Below, one piece after another: positions 33,777-41,514 of a stretch of DNA of 64,000 bases. Made by a program: the position numbers and the translations under genes. Source of the stretch: Paenibacillus thalictri (lineage in GTDB: Bacteria > Bacillota > Bacilli > Paenibacillales > NBRC-103111); contig NZ_SIRE01000021.1 of assembly GCF_004307995.1 (NCBI RefSeq), forward strand, positions 62,001 to 126,000, in the 5' to 3' direction. The first letter of the stretch is position 1. Each line of letters begins with the position of its first letter. Under the pieces are notes generated by a model that saw nothing but the letters and a program-made list of their open reading frames with translations, had not been told where the DNA came from and did no database searches.

Positions 33777-34538
33777 ATGGTATATTGGATGGCGGTTGCG
33801 GGCTCCAGCGCGGCCTGGATCATCTGGGGCGCATTGTTCATAGGCGGATTTTTGCAAGGATCTGCGGGGTTTGGTGTAGGCTTGTTTGCGGTCGGCATTC
33901 TTACTATATATGTATCGGTGAAAGACAGCACATTAATTATACTTGCGTTAACGATCGTAATGTCCGCTTATGTGCTTATAACGTTATGGCGTCATATCCG
34001 CTGGAGAACGATAGGTTTCGTTTTGTGCGGCACGGCTGCGGGCCGGGTGGCGGCGTATTGGTACATCCATCATCTGGGCGAGACGGAAGCGGCCAAGCAA
34101 TGGCTTGGCTTCATGCTGATCGCGGTTGTCGTTTATTTGTACATTCGGCCCAAAATCGAAAGCAGGTTCCGGCGTGTGATGCAGCGGAAAGGGTCGGCCG
34201 TCGGGGTCGGCCTTGCCGGCGGTTTTGTGGGCGGAGCGTTTGCGCTTGGCGGACCGATTTACGCGCTTTATTTTATACATCTGTTCGCAGATAAAAAACA
34301 ATATAACGCTACTTTGCAGGCGGTGTTCATATTGTCCAACTTGTTTACATTGGGGTTGCACGGAGTTAGCGGAGATATGGGAAGCGTATTTTGGCTGTAT
34401 ACGTTAACCGGCATTGTGCCCGTGCTTGCCGGGGTGATGCTGGGAAACCGGCTATTTCACCGGATGTCCCGCGTTGGCGTGCAAAAGCTCGCTTATTTGA
34501 TTGTAGCTTGTTCGGCGATCCGTCTTATTTGGGGATAA
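33777..34538 (+). CDS. TauE/SafE family anion exporter (sulfite or organosulfonate)
   Basis: 253 residues with about eight hydrophobic segments and the family motif GGFLQGSAGFGVGLF near the N-terminus, repeated as GLAGGFVGGAFALGGP after the middle loop. It starts 9 nt after the aldehyde dehydrogenase (ATG 33777; ATG 33789 possible; no strong ribosome site, so translational coupling is likely). TauE/SafE proteins export sulfite, sulfoacetate or sulfolactate in sulfonate-degrading bacteria. Its position between a sugar-acid pathway and the suyAB sulfolactate module is the main pointer that the locus handles sulfonates. Confidence 0.82.
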   Translation: MVYWMAVAGSSAAWIIWGALFIGGFLQGSAGFGVGLFAVGILTIYVSVKDSTLIILALTIVMSAYVLITLWRHIRWRTIGFVLCGTAAGRVAAYWYIHHLGETEAAKQWLGFMLIAVVVYLYIRPKIESRFRRVMQRKGSAVGVGLAGGFVGGAFALGGPIYALYFIHLFADKKQYNATLQAVFILSNLFTLGLHGVSGDMGSVFWLYTLTGIVPVLAGVMLGNRLFHRMSRVGVQKLAYLIVACSAIRLIWG

Positions 34539-34601
34539 ATCGCTCAAGCCAGTCAAAAAAACAACGTTTCAAAAAGATCTGCCGATAAAATAATAAAACT
34601 A

Positions 34602-34630
34602 TTGTGTGTTGGCGAATTATGGATTATAAT
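34602..34630 (+). promoter_or_regulatory. sigma-A promoter of the suyAB-comC-slcC operon
   Basis: TTGTGT (34602-34607), a 17-nt spacer and a perfect TATAAT (34625-34630). It lies in the 152-nt gap between the exporter and suyA. Confidence 0.75.
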
Positions 34631-34631
34631 T

Positions 34632-34665
34632 TTGGTAATTGGTATTACCACTTACATATTACCAA
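34632..34665. promoter_or_regulatory. FadR-type operator repeats at the suyAB promoter
   Basis: TTGGTAAT (34632-34639), TTGGTATTACCA (34639-34650) and ATTACCAA (34658-34665). TGGTAAT and ATTACCA form a perfect 7-bp inverted repeat at 34633-34650, and TGGTnnnACCA is the classic operator core of the FadR subfamily. The sites start two bases after the -10 box. The FadR/FCD regulator encoded at 38323, at the end of the same operon, is the natural ligand-responsive repressor. Confidence 0.7.
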
Positions 34666-34690
34666 TATAATATTTAAGGAGGTTCATCTC

Positions 34691-34969
34691 ATGCACAAGT
34701 TTTTGATTCACAAGCAAGGTGACCATGTCGGGGTTGCCACCTCGGATATCGAGGCCGGCGAAAAGGTGATCGGCGTCTACATGGACGACGATTCCACCAT
34801 CGAAGCGACAGCGGCCAGCGCTATTCCTTTGGGGCACAAAATCGCGGTTTCCGACATCGCCAAAAACGGCCATGTGATCGAATACGGCTTGCCTATCGGT
34901 TATGCGCCCGAAGGCTTTAAATTCGGCGATTATGTTCATACGCACAATATCAAAACATTGAGGTGGTAG
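34691..34969 (+). CDS. suyA: (2R)-sulfolactate sulfo-lyase small subunit SuyA (SAF-domain, UxaA N-terminal type)
   Basis: 92 residues from ATG 34691, with AAGGAGGT at 34676-34683. It is a single SAF domain (HKQGDHVGVATSDIEAGEKV, then IPLGHKIAVSDI and GYAPEGFKFGDYVHTHNIK), matching the N-terminal part of altronate dehydratase and the separate small subunit of sulfolactate sulfo-lyase. With SuyB it eliminates sulfite from (R)-3-sulfolactate to give pyruvate. The split into two genes plus the neighbouring sulfolactate-type dehydrogenases favours SuyA over altronate, galactarate or other sugar-acid dehydratase subunits, which share the fold. Confidence 0.75.
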   Translation: MHKFLIHKQGDHVGVATSDIEAGEKVIGVYMDDDSTIEATAASAIPLGHKIAVSDIAKNGHVIEYGLPIGYAPEGFKFGDYVHTHNIKTLRW

Positions 34970-34971
34970 AG

Positions 34972-36126
34972 ATGAAACAACTTTACGGATACAGACGCGA
35001 GAACGGCAAAGTAGGCATTCGCAATCATGTGATCATTCTTCCGGTGGACGATATTTCCAATAATGCTTGCGAAGCGGTAGCCAACAATATTCAAGGCACG
35101 ATGGCGCTTCCGCACGCATATGGCAGACTGCAATACGGCAAAGATCTTGAGCTGCATTTCCGCACAATGATCGGCACGGGCGCCAACCCGAACGTAGCCG
35201 CAGTTATCGTTATCGGGATCGAGCCTAATTGGACAAACATCATTGCCGAAGGCATCGCCAAAACCGGCAAGCCGGTTGCCGCTTTCTCTATCGAAGGCAA
35301 AGGCGATCTGGAAGTGATCCGCCAAGCTTCCTGGAAAGCGAAGGAATTTGTTCAGTGGGCTTCCGAGCTGCAGCGCGAGCCGATCAGCTTAAGCGATCTG
35401 ACGATCAGCATCAAATGCGGCGAATCCGATACGACAACAGGCCTTGGCTCCTGTCCGACGGTAGCGCAAGCGGTCGATCGTCTTGTTGATGCCGGCGCCA
35501 CCGTATTTTTCGGCGAAACGTCGGAGCTGACCGGCGGCGAACATCTGATCGCCGACCGTTGCGCAACACCCGAGCTGCGCGAGAAGTTTATGGCCATCTA
35601 CGACAACTACATTTCCGAGATCAAAGGATCGGGCGTGGATCTGCTTGGTTCGCAGCCAACGCAAGGCAATATCGCCGGCGGTTTGTCTACGATTGAGGAG
35701 AAAGCGCTTGGCAATATCGAGAAAACCGGAACCAAGCAAGTGATCGGCGTGCTGGAACCGGCCGAAATGCCGGTGAACGGATCGGGGTTGTATTTTATGG
35801 ATACCTCTTCGGCGGCGGCCGAATGTATTACGCTGATGGCGGCGGGCGGAGCTGTCCTGCACTTTTTCCCGACCGGCCAAGGCAACATTATCGGCAACCC
35901 GATCGAACCTGTCGTGAAAGTAACGGCCAATCCGAAAACGGTTGCATCGATGAGCGAGCACGTCGACGTCGACTGCAGCGGGCTGCTCTCCCGCGAAATC
36001 AATTTAACCGAAGCGGGCGATTTGCTGATGGACTACTTGTGCCGTGTCGTTAACGGCCGGCTTACAGCCGCCGAAGCGCTTGGACATAAAGAGTTCGTGA
36101 TGACAAAGCTTTACCGCAGCGCATAA
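34972..36126 (+). CDS. suyB: (2R)-sulfolactate sulfo-lyase large subunit SuyB (UxaA C-terminal family)
   Basis: 384 residues from ATG 34972, two bases after the suyA stop with GAGGTGG inside the suyA end. Seen: YRRENGKVGIRNHV at the N-terminus, IKCGESDTTTGLGSCPT with a Cys likely to bind the metal, FGETSELTGGEH, LGSQPTQGNIAGGLST and a further Cys-bearing C-terminal region. These are the conserved blocks of altronate dehydratase and SuyB. It forms the catalytic part of the lyase that splits the C-S bond of sulfolactate, releasing sulfite and pyruvate. A sugar-acid dehydratase is the alternative; gene context decides for SuyB. Confidence 0.75.
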   Translation: MKQLYGYRRENGKVGIRNHVIILPVDDISNNACEAVANNIQGTMALPHAYGRLQYGKDLELHFRTMIGTGANPNVAAVIVIGIEPNWTNIIAEGIAKTGKPVAAFSIEGKGDLEVIRQASWKAKEFVQWASELQREPISLSDLTISIKCGESDTTTGLGSCPTVAQAVDRLVDAGATVFFGETSELTGGEHLIADRCATPELREKFMAIYDNYISEIKGSGVDLLGSQPTQGNIAGGLSTIEEKALGNIEKTGTKQVIGVLEPAEMPVNGSGLYFMDTSSAAAECITLMAAGGAVLHFFPTGQGNIIGNPIEPVVKVTANPKTVASMSEHVDVDCSGLLSREINLTEAGDLLMDYLCRVVNGRLTAAEALGHKEFVMTKLYRSA

Positions 36127-36287
36127 CCTATAAAGATAGGGGACCACGCAAAAATTTCCGGGGAGATCATTCCTTTCGGAATGGAACGCGATCCCGAATG
36201 TTCGCAGGGTTAATGCAAAAAACGAAATAATGTGTAGTCGGATGTCGCTTAAGGTATCCGGCTATACGTTTTTAACGGGGTGACAGT

Positions 36288-37358
36288 ATGTCTGAACGGC
36301 AAACTTCTTTATTTTACCGCGCTGCCGGCTTGGCCGATTTCGCCAAACAGGTGCTGGTCCGGCTGGGCATGGCGGAAGCCGATGCGGGCATCGCCGCCGA
36401 TTCGCTCGTTCGGGCGGATCTGGAAGGCAACGAAAGCCACGGCATCAGCCGCCTGCCGATATATGCGAAACGGATGCGGGAAGGGCGGATTGCGGCCGTA
36501 CCCGACATGAGCTTCGAGCAGTCGGGCGCTGTGTTGCGGGTTGACGGCGGCAACGGCTTGGGACAGGTGGTTGCTTACCGTGCCATGGAGAAAGCGCTGC
36601 CGCTTGCCCGGGAAAATGGCATGACCGGTATATTTGTCCGCGGCAGTAACCATTTTGGCACTGCCGCTTATTTTTGCCAGATGGCTTGCCGGGAAAACAT
36701 GGCGCTGATCGCCATGACCAACTCGCCGCCGGGCATTCCGCCATGGGGCGGGAAAAAGGCGTTTTTCGGGACCAATCCGCTGGCGTTTGGTTTTCCTGTG
36801 AGAAGCGGCCCGCCTGTCATCATTGATATGTCATCCAGTGTGGTGGCCCGCGGCAAAATTATTTTGGCCCAAAAAACGGGCGAATCCATTCCCAAGGGCT
36901 GGGCCATGGACGAACATGGCGCGGAGACGACCGATCCGGCGGCAGCGCTGCGCGGGGCGGTTCTTCCGCTCGGAGGAGCAAAAGGGTATGCGCTGGCGAT
37001 GGCGGTCGAGCTGATGTGCAGCGTGCTCAGCGGCGCGGCCTACGGCCCGCATGTCAACAATTTGTACAAAGACGGGGATCCGCCGGCCGGCGTAGGTCAC
37101 AGCTTTATATTGCTGGATATCGCCAAATGGATGTCCATGGACAATTATTTTGATATAATGGAAAGGTTCCTCCAAGAAGTGAAAGACACGCCAAAAGCGG
37201 CAGGCGCGGACGAAATCTATTATCCGGGCGAACGCAGGCACAAGGAATACGAGAAACGTTCCGCTTGCGGGCTGGCCGTTGCTCCCGAAGTCGCCGGCGA
37301 ATTACGGCTGCTTGGCGAAGCCGTTGGAGTGGTTTTTCCGGAAGGAGAATACAGATGA
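36288..37358 (+). CDS. comC: (R)-sulfolactate dehydrogenase ComC (malate/L-lactate dehydrogenase, Ldh2 family)
   Basis: 356 residues, with GGGGTGA before ATG 36288. Seen: GNESHGISRLPIY (family Ser-His) near residue 48, GSNHFGTAAYF with the catalytic His near 121, NSPPGIPPWGG and FFGTNPLAFGFP. This Ldh2/YlbC-type family is unrelated to classical malate dehydrogenase and includes ComC, which interconverts (R)-sulfolactate and sulfopyruvate. Together with SlcC it inverts (S)-sulfolactate into the (R) form required by SuyAB. Its stop overlaps the slcC start (ATGA). The 161-nt gap before it (36127-36287) holds only a short hairpin (ATTCC/GGAAT near 36168). Confidence 0.75.
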   Translation: MSERQTSLFYRAAGLADFAKQVLVRLGMAEADAGIAADSLVRADLEGNESHGISRLPIYAKRMREGRIAAVPDMSFEQSGAVLRVDGGNGLGQVVAYRAMEKALPLARENGMTGIFVRGSNHFGTAAYFCQMACRENMALIAMTNSPPGIPPWGGKKAFFGTNPLAFGFPVRSGPPVIIDMSSSVVARGKIILAQKTGESIPKGWAMDEHGAETTDPAAALRGAVLPLGGAKGYALAMAVELMCSVLSGAAYGPHVNNLYKDGDPPAGVGHSFILLDIAKWMSMDNYFDIMERFLQEVKDTPKAAGADEIYYPGERRHKEYEKRSACGLAVAPEVAGELRLLGEAVGVVFPEGEYR

Positions 37359-38314
37359 AAGTGGTCATTACCGAACTGAATTGGCCGATTGGCATTGACA
37401 TATTGCAGGCAAAAGGCTGGGGAGTCGTTTACGATCCCGAGCTTTGGCGAAACCGCGAGCGGCTGCGTGCGGAATTACAGAATGCGGACGCCGTCATCGT
37501 GCGCAACCAGACCAAAGTAGACGCGGAATTGCTGGGCTGGGAACACCGTTTGAAGGTGATCGGCCGCCTGGGCGTAGGGCTTGACAACATTGATCTGCCT
37601 GCGGCGGCGGACCACGGCATCCAAGTTGTTTACGGGAAAAATGCCAATGCGACATCCGTCGCCGAATATGTGATCTCCGGGGTGTTTGCTTCGGCAAGGC
37701 TGCTGCGCGAAGCTTCCGCGGATGTAAAATCCGGCGGCTGGAACCGCAAGAAATACACCGGGCTGGAAGTATCGGGCAAAACGCTTGGGCTGATCGGCGT
37801 TGGTGAGATCGGCCACCGTGTGGCGGTGCGTGCCCGCGCGTTAGGTATAAAAGTGATCGGATACGATCCGTTTGTGGCGCCTTACGATTTTCCCGTGGCG
37901 GAAAGCGGGATTGAGCTTGCCGGGATCGAGCGGGTTTTGACTGAATCGGATTATGTCAGCCTGCATGTCCCGCTGACCGGCGGCACCCGCAACCTGCTGA
38001 ACAAGGAAAGTTTGGCCAAGATGAAACGTAGCGCCGTTGTTATTAACAGCGCCCGCGGCGGCATCGTAAACGAAGCTGACTTAAACGAAGCGCTGCTTGG
38101 CGGAACGATCGGCGGGGCGATTCTGGATGTGCTGGAGCAGGAGCCGCCAGCAGCCGATCATCCGCTGCTGCAGCGGGATAATTGTATCATCACGCCGCAT
38201 ATTGCGGGGTTAACCGAGGAATCGCAAGTTCGTACGGCAGAGATGGTTTCGAATGAAGTCATCGGCGAACTCGAAGGCAGATCTTCCTTATGCAGAGTGA
38301 ACGTTAGAAGGTAG
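37355..38314 (+). CDS. slcC: (S)-sulfolactate dehydrogenase SlcC (D-isomer-specific 2-hydroxyacid dehydrogenase family)
   Basis: 319 residues from ATG 37355, overlapping the comC stop; GAAGGAGA lies upstream. The longer open frame before it lies inside comC and is ignored. Seen: GRLGVGLDNID, the NAD motif GLIGVGEIGH, catalytic Arg in NSARGGIVNEADL, Glu in DVLEQEPP and His in ITPHIAGLTEE. SerA-like in fold. In sulfolactate degraders this family supplies the NAD-dependent oxidation of (S)-sulfolactate to sulfopyruvate. General 2-hydroxyacid or phosphoglycerate activity cannot be excluded by motifs alone, but the suyAB-comC company is characteristic. Confidence 0.75.
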   Translation: MKVVITELNWPIGIDILQAKGWGVVYDPELWRNRERLRAELQNADAVIVRNQTKVDAELLGWEHRLKVIGRLGVGLDNIDLPAAADHGIQVVYGKNANATSVAEYVISGVFASARLLREASADVKSGGWNRKKYTGLEVSGKTLGLIGVGEIGHRVAVRARALGIKVIGYDPFVAPYDFPVAESGIELAGIERVLTESDYVSLHVPLTGGTRNLLNKESLAKMKRSAVVINSARGGIVNEADLNEALLGGTIGGAILDVLEQEPPAADHPLLQRDNCIITPHIAGLTEESQVRTAEMVSNEVIGELEGRSSLCRVNVRR

Positions 38315-38322
38315 GGATCAGC

Positions 38323-39075
38323 ATGTTTAAATCGATCAATGAGGAACGCAAAACATTTTCGCGCAAAGTCGTGGAAAACATCAAGGAGCTTATTTTGTCG
38401 GGTAAGCTGAAGCCGGGCGACAAGCTGCCGCCGGAGCGCGAATTGGCGGAAATGATGGATGTCAGCCGGCCGACCATCCGCGAGGCGTTTAAAATTTTGT
38501 CGGCAATGGGGCTGCTTGATATCAAGCAGGGCAACGGTGTTTTTGTTGCCGCCCAAAGCGTGCGGCTGGACAACTTGGCTTCGTTCCTGTTTATGGAGTC
38601 GGATACGATCCATGAGCTGTTTGAGGTACGCAAAATGATCGAAGCCGAAAGCGCGGCCAAAGCCGCCGTCAGCGGCACACCCGATTTTTTGGCGCAAATT
38701 TACGAGAAGACCAAGGACTGTTACAACCGCGTGATCGTTACGCCGCAGTTCGCGACGCCGCAAGAACGCGAGAAATTTTTGTCCGAATCGGACCAAGCGT
38801 TCCATATTATGGTGGCGGAGGCCGCCGGCAACGAAGTGGTTGTGCGGATTATGACCAACCTGATCGATCTTTTGCGTCAAAGCCGCATGCAATCGATGAA
38901 AATTCCGGGCCGGGTCGAGCAGTCGCTTCAGGAGCACATGCTGATCGCCCAGGCGCTGCGAGACAACAACGCGGAATTGGCGCGTTCCCATATGATCGGA
39001 CATTTAACCAGCGTGGAAACCGACCTGCTGCTCGAATTAAAGGGTGCCGAGAAATCGGAGAGTAATGAAGAGTAA
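38323..39075 (+). CDS. FadR-subfamily GntR regulator with FCD domain (candidate suy operon repressor)
   Basis: 250 residues, with AAGGTAGGG before ATG 38323. The winged helix (about 10-80: KLPPERELAEMMDVSRPTIREAFKIL, KQGNGVFVAA) is followed by an all-helical FCD effector domain (about 95-235), with His residues in FHIMVAEAAGN, QEHMLIAQAL and SHMIGHL forming the usual metal/carboxylate site. Ligands of this group are small organic acids, so sulfolactate or sulfopyruvate is plausible. It is the last gene of the operon, which ends in a strong terminator, and TGGT/ACCA operators lie at the operon promoter. Confidence 0.9.
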   Translation: MFKSINEERKTFSRKVVENIKELILSGKLKPGDKLPPERELAEMMDVSRPTIREAFKILSAMGLLDIKQGNGVFVAAQSVRLDNLASFLFMESDTIHELFEVRKMIEAESAAKAAVSGTPDFLAQIYEKTKDCYNRVIVTPQFATPQEREKFLSESDQAFHIMVAEAAGNEVVVRIMTNLIDLLRQSRMQSMKIPGRVEQSLQEHMLIAQALRDNNAELARSHMIGHLTSVETDLLLELKGAEKSESNEE

Positions 39076-39099
39076 AAAGAAAACGCCTGTCGGCGACTC

Positions 39100-39130
39100 A
39101 GCCTGTTGATAAGCTCAACAGGCTTTTTTT
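39100..39130 (+). terminator. rho-independent terminator of the suy operon
   Basis: AGCCTGTTGA and TCAACAGGCT are a perfect 10-bp stem with loop TAAGC, followed by a run of T residues. Confidence 0.95.
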
Positions 39131-39547
39131 AATTTACGTCATATTGGTATTCGCCATTAGTGAATATAGTTTACTAATTGTGGGAAAATTGAGGGTGCAA
39201 TATGATAATTGGGCATTTTACTTTGACCGACAATTCGGTAGAATAGCCGATAGCGATAAGTGCATAGTCGCAGGGGACGCGGAATATGAACCCGAGTGGC
39301 TTAAGAAATGCGAAGTTGCTGGGCTGGAGGAAGTTATTTTATAATTCGATTTCGGCGGTCTTTCCCACTAGGCAACGATGAAAGCGATGGAGCCTTTCAC
39401 CAAGCGGGTGACGCCTCACTTTCAGAACGTTGCGATATTAAAATTAATTGACCGTAAGTTATGCCCCTTCCTTCACTTGTTGACCTCAAATGACGATATA
39501 TATTGTGTACTGAACGATGAATCACAACGAGGAAGGTATGAGTCGGC
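39131..39547. other. 417-nt stretch without a convincing gene
   Basis: It contains an ATTGGTATTCGCCA motif just after the terminator (39145-39158), resembling half of a FadR operator. A 66-codon frame at 39144-39344 and an 80-codon frame at 39378-39620 lack ribosome sites and recognisable homology; the first could be a gene remnant. No clear promoter for the IclR gene at 39548 was identified. Confidence 0.4.
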
Positions 39548-40333
39548 ATGTCTTATAGCGAAGAGACCGAAGAGAAAGAAGAAAAAGGAAACGGCATCCA
39601 GTCGGTTGAACTGGGCCTGAATATTTTAAAGCAAATTGCAAGGCAAAGCAAGTCCTTGAATATTACGGAAATCTCTCATTTGACCGGTCTTTCGAAAAGC
39701 AAGCTGCATCGGTATTTGACAAGCTTTTGCAGAAGCGGCGTGTTGGAGAAACATGAAGATCTGCGTTATTCTTTGGGCCGCGAATTAATTTTGCTGGGGG
39801 TCAAGGCGGCTGAAAAGCTGGATGTTAAGGAACTGTCCGCTCCTTATTTGACTTATCTGAAAGATAGCTTAAACGAGACGGTGGCTCTGGCCATCTGGGG
39901 AGAACAAGGACCTTTCTATATTCGCTGGGAAGCGAGCAACCGCGCAGTCAATATAGGCATTCGCGCAGGTTCCCAAGTAAGCGTTATTTTAAGCGCTCCG
40001 GGCAAACTGTTTGTGGCTAATCTCCCGGAGGAGCAGACGCAAGCTTTGGTAAAGATGGAGTTGGCCAATAGCGCGATGAACCAGGCGACGTTCTACAATG
40101 AAATCCGAAAAATTCGAGAAAACGGAGTAGCCGTTGCGGAAGGCACTATAATTCAAGGAATTACAGCCATCAGCTGTCCGGTATTTGACCAAAACAATCA
40201 GATGGCTGCTGCGGTCACCGTCGTCGGTTTGAGCGGGGCGCTTGATGCATCCCTTGAATCAGACGCTGTAAAGCTGATTCGGGAACAAGCTCTGGCGTTG
40301 TCCAAATCGCTAGGATATCAGCAAAAGCCGTAA
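39548..40333 (+). CDS. IclR family regulator
   Basis: 261 residues, ATG 39548 with AGGAAGG eleven bases upstream. A charged N-terminal tail (SEETEEKEEKGNG) precedes the winged helix (SLNITEISHLTGLSKSKLHRYLTSF), followed by the IclR effector domain (GSQVSVILSAPGKLFVA, GVAVAEGTIIQGITAISCPVFD). It lies upstream of the aspartate-dehydrogenase-like/transporter operon and may control the promoter at 40526, near which GAAACATTGTTTT (a KdgR-like IclR half-site pair) occurs at about 40638-40650. It is one of four IclR proteins in the window. Confidence 0.9.
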   Translation: MSYSEETEEKEEKGNGIQSVELGLNILKQIARQSKSLNITEISHLTGLSKSKLHRYLTSFCRSGVLEKHEDLRYSLGRELILLGVKAAEKLDVKELSAPYLTYLKDSLNETVALAIWGEQGPFYIRWEASNRAVNIGIRAGSQVSVILSAPGKLFVANLPEEQTQALVKMELANSAMNQATFYNEIRKIRENGVAVAEGTIIQGITAISCPVFDQNNQMAAAVTVVGLSGALDASLESDAVKLIREQALALSKSLGYQQKP

Positions 40334-40525
40334 TTAAGGTGCGGACAAGAGGACCTGATCGTGGAGCTCGCGGTACAGATGGCCAAACGGTAGAGGTCCG
40401 GATTAAAGGAGAAAAATACGGAAAAGGGGTGATTACACGCTCTTTTCCCGTTTCTCAATGCTTATGACACAATGGAACCGCTTGCTTGTTGCGAGAATAC
40501 GAAAATAATTGTTATGTAAGTATTG

Positions 40526-40555
40526 TTGACAGATTGCATTTAGTGGCATTAAAAT
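40526..40555 (+). promoter_or_regulatory. sigma-A promoter of the NadX-like/Dpp operon
   Basis: A perfect TTGACA (40526-40531), an 18-nt spacer and TAAAAT (40550-40555). The gap 40334-40700 otherwise holds a nested inverted repeat at 40564-40635 and a GAAACATTGTTTT palindrome-like motif near 40638, but no gene. Confidence 0.7.
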
Positions 40556-40563
40556 AAATAAAT

Positions 40564-40635
40564 AATTGCTGTAATGCCTCGCAAAAAGGGTGCAACTGTC
40601 GTTTTATGTAACAGTTTATTTTTTTTACAGCAATT
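40564..40635. repeat. nested inverted repeat in the operon leader
   Basis: Perfect 11-bp arms AATTGCTGTAA (40564-40574) and TTACAGCAATT (40625-40635) enclose a smaller AACTGT/ACAGTT stem near 40594-40616. It starts nine bases after the -10 box, so the transcript could fold into a long hairpin, or the DNA could be a spread operator. No T tract follows the outer stem. Confidence 0.55.
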
Positions 40636-40700
40636 CCGAAACATTGTTTTATATATGAAACATCAATGCGGCCAAAAGAAAAAAGAATGGAGGGAGCACC

Positions 40701-41489
40701 ATGAATATCGGACTGATCGGCTGCGGAAATATAGGAAAGTTTTTGCTGCATAGCTTGAATGTCGACCGCGTACTGCCGGATTGCCGGATTACATCCGTCT
40801 ATGACGAACGGCAGAAGATGAACCCTTCCCATCTAGAAGATCCTGTATATGGCGTTCAGTATTATTCCGATTTTGAGCAGTATATTCATTCCGGTATCGA
40901 TCTTGTGATTGAAGCGGCGAACATCCAGGTCGTTCAAGAGGTTGCGGCCGATATCGTCAAACACCGCAAAGATTTAATTATTGTCAGTGTCGGAGCGTTA
41001 GCCGACGCCGAATTTTACGAGCAGCTCAAAAACTTAAGCCATACATATCAGACGAAAATATTGCTGCCGTCCGGCGCGATCGGCGGACTGGATGTAGTGA
41101 GAGCGGCCATGTCGGCAGGCAAACTGGACTCGGTTTCGATTACGACAAGAAAACCGCCAAAAGCATTGTCGCAAGATGGTTTAACCGGCGAGGCGATTAT
41201 ATTTAAAGGCTCCGCTTCGGAAGCAATTCTCTTATTCCCGCAAAATATAAATGTCGCCGTCATTCTTTCGCTGGCGGGCCTCGGATGCGACAACACTTCG
41301 GTTACGATCATCGCCGATCCGAGCGTCGAGAGAAACAAACATTGCATTGAAGCGAAGGGTTCTTTTGGCAAGCTGACGGTACAGTTGGAGAACGATCCGA
41401 TGCCGGGGAATCCGAAGACCAGCTTCCTGGCGGCGTTAAGCGTGCTTTCCACCTTAAAAAATCAACATGAGACAATTCAAATCGGATAA
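40701..41489 (+). CDS. L-aspartate dehydrogenase (NadX) family protein
   Basis: 262 residues, with ATGGAGGGAGCACC before ATG 40701. Seen: Rossmann motif GLIGCGNIGKFLL, PSGAIGGLD, FPQNINVAVILSLAG, the His-bearing ADPSVERNKHCIEA and PKTSFLAALSVLSTL at the end, all conserved in aspartate dehydrogenases (NAD(P)-dependent oxidative deamination). No nadA or nadC lies nearby, so NAD synthesis is unlikely. It leads an operon with an alpha/beta hydrolase, an IclR regulator and a peptide-type importer. Because cysteate is the sulfonate analogue of aspartate and deaminates to sulfopyruvate, a cysteate-dehydrogenase role next to the suy module is a testable idea only. Confidence 0.82.
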   Translation: MNIGLIGCGNIGKFLLHSLNVDRVLPDCRITSVYDERQKMNPSHLEDPVYGVQYYSDFEQYIHSGIDLVIEAANIQVVQEVAADIVKHRKDLIIVSVGALADAEFYEQLKNLSHTYQTKILLPSGAIGGLDVVRAAMSAGKLDSVSITTRKPPKALSQDGLTGEAIIFKGSASEAILLFPQNINVAVILSLAGLGCDNTSVTIIADPSVERNKHCIEAKGSFGKLTVQLENDPMPGNPKTSFLAALSVLSTLKNQHETIQIG

Positions 41490-41514
41490 TGACATCGGGA
41501 GTGGGTTTTGACAG

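Noticed and set aside
37265..37354. N-terminal extension of the SlcC reading frame
   Set aside because: It lies inside comC, has no homology, and the ATG at 37355 has a good ribosome site and an ATGA overlap.
39144..39344. 66-codon open frame after the suy operon terminator
   Set aside because: No ribosome site or known family; kept only as a possible remnant.
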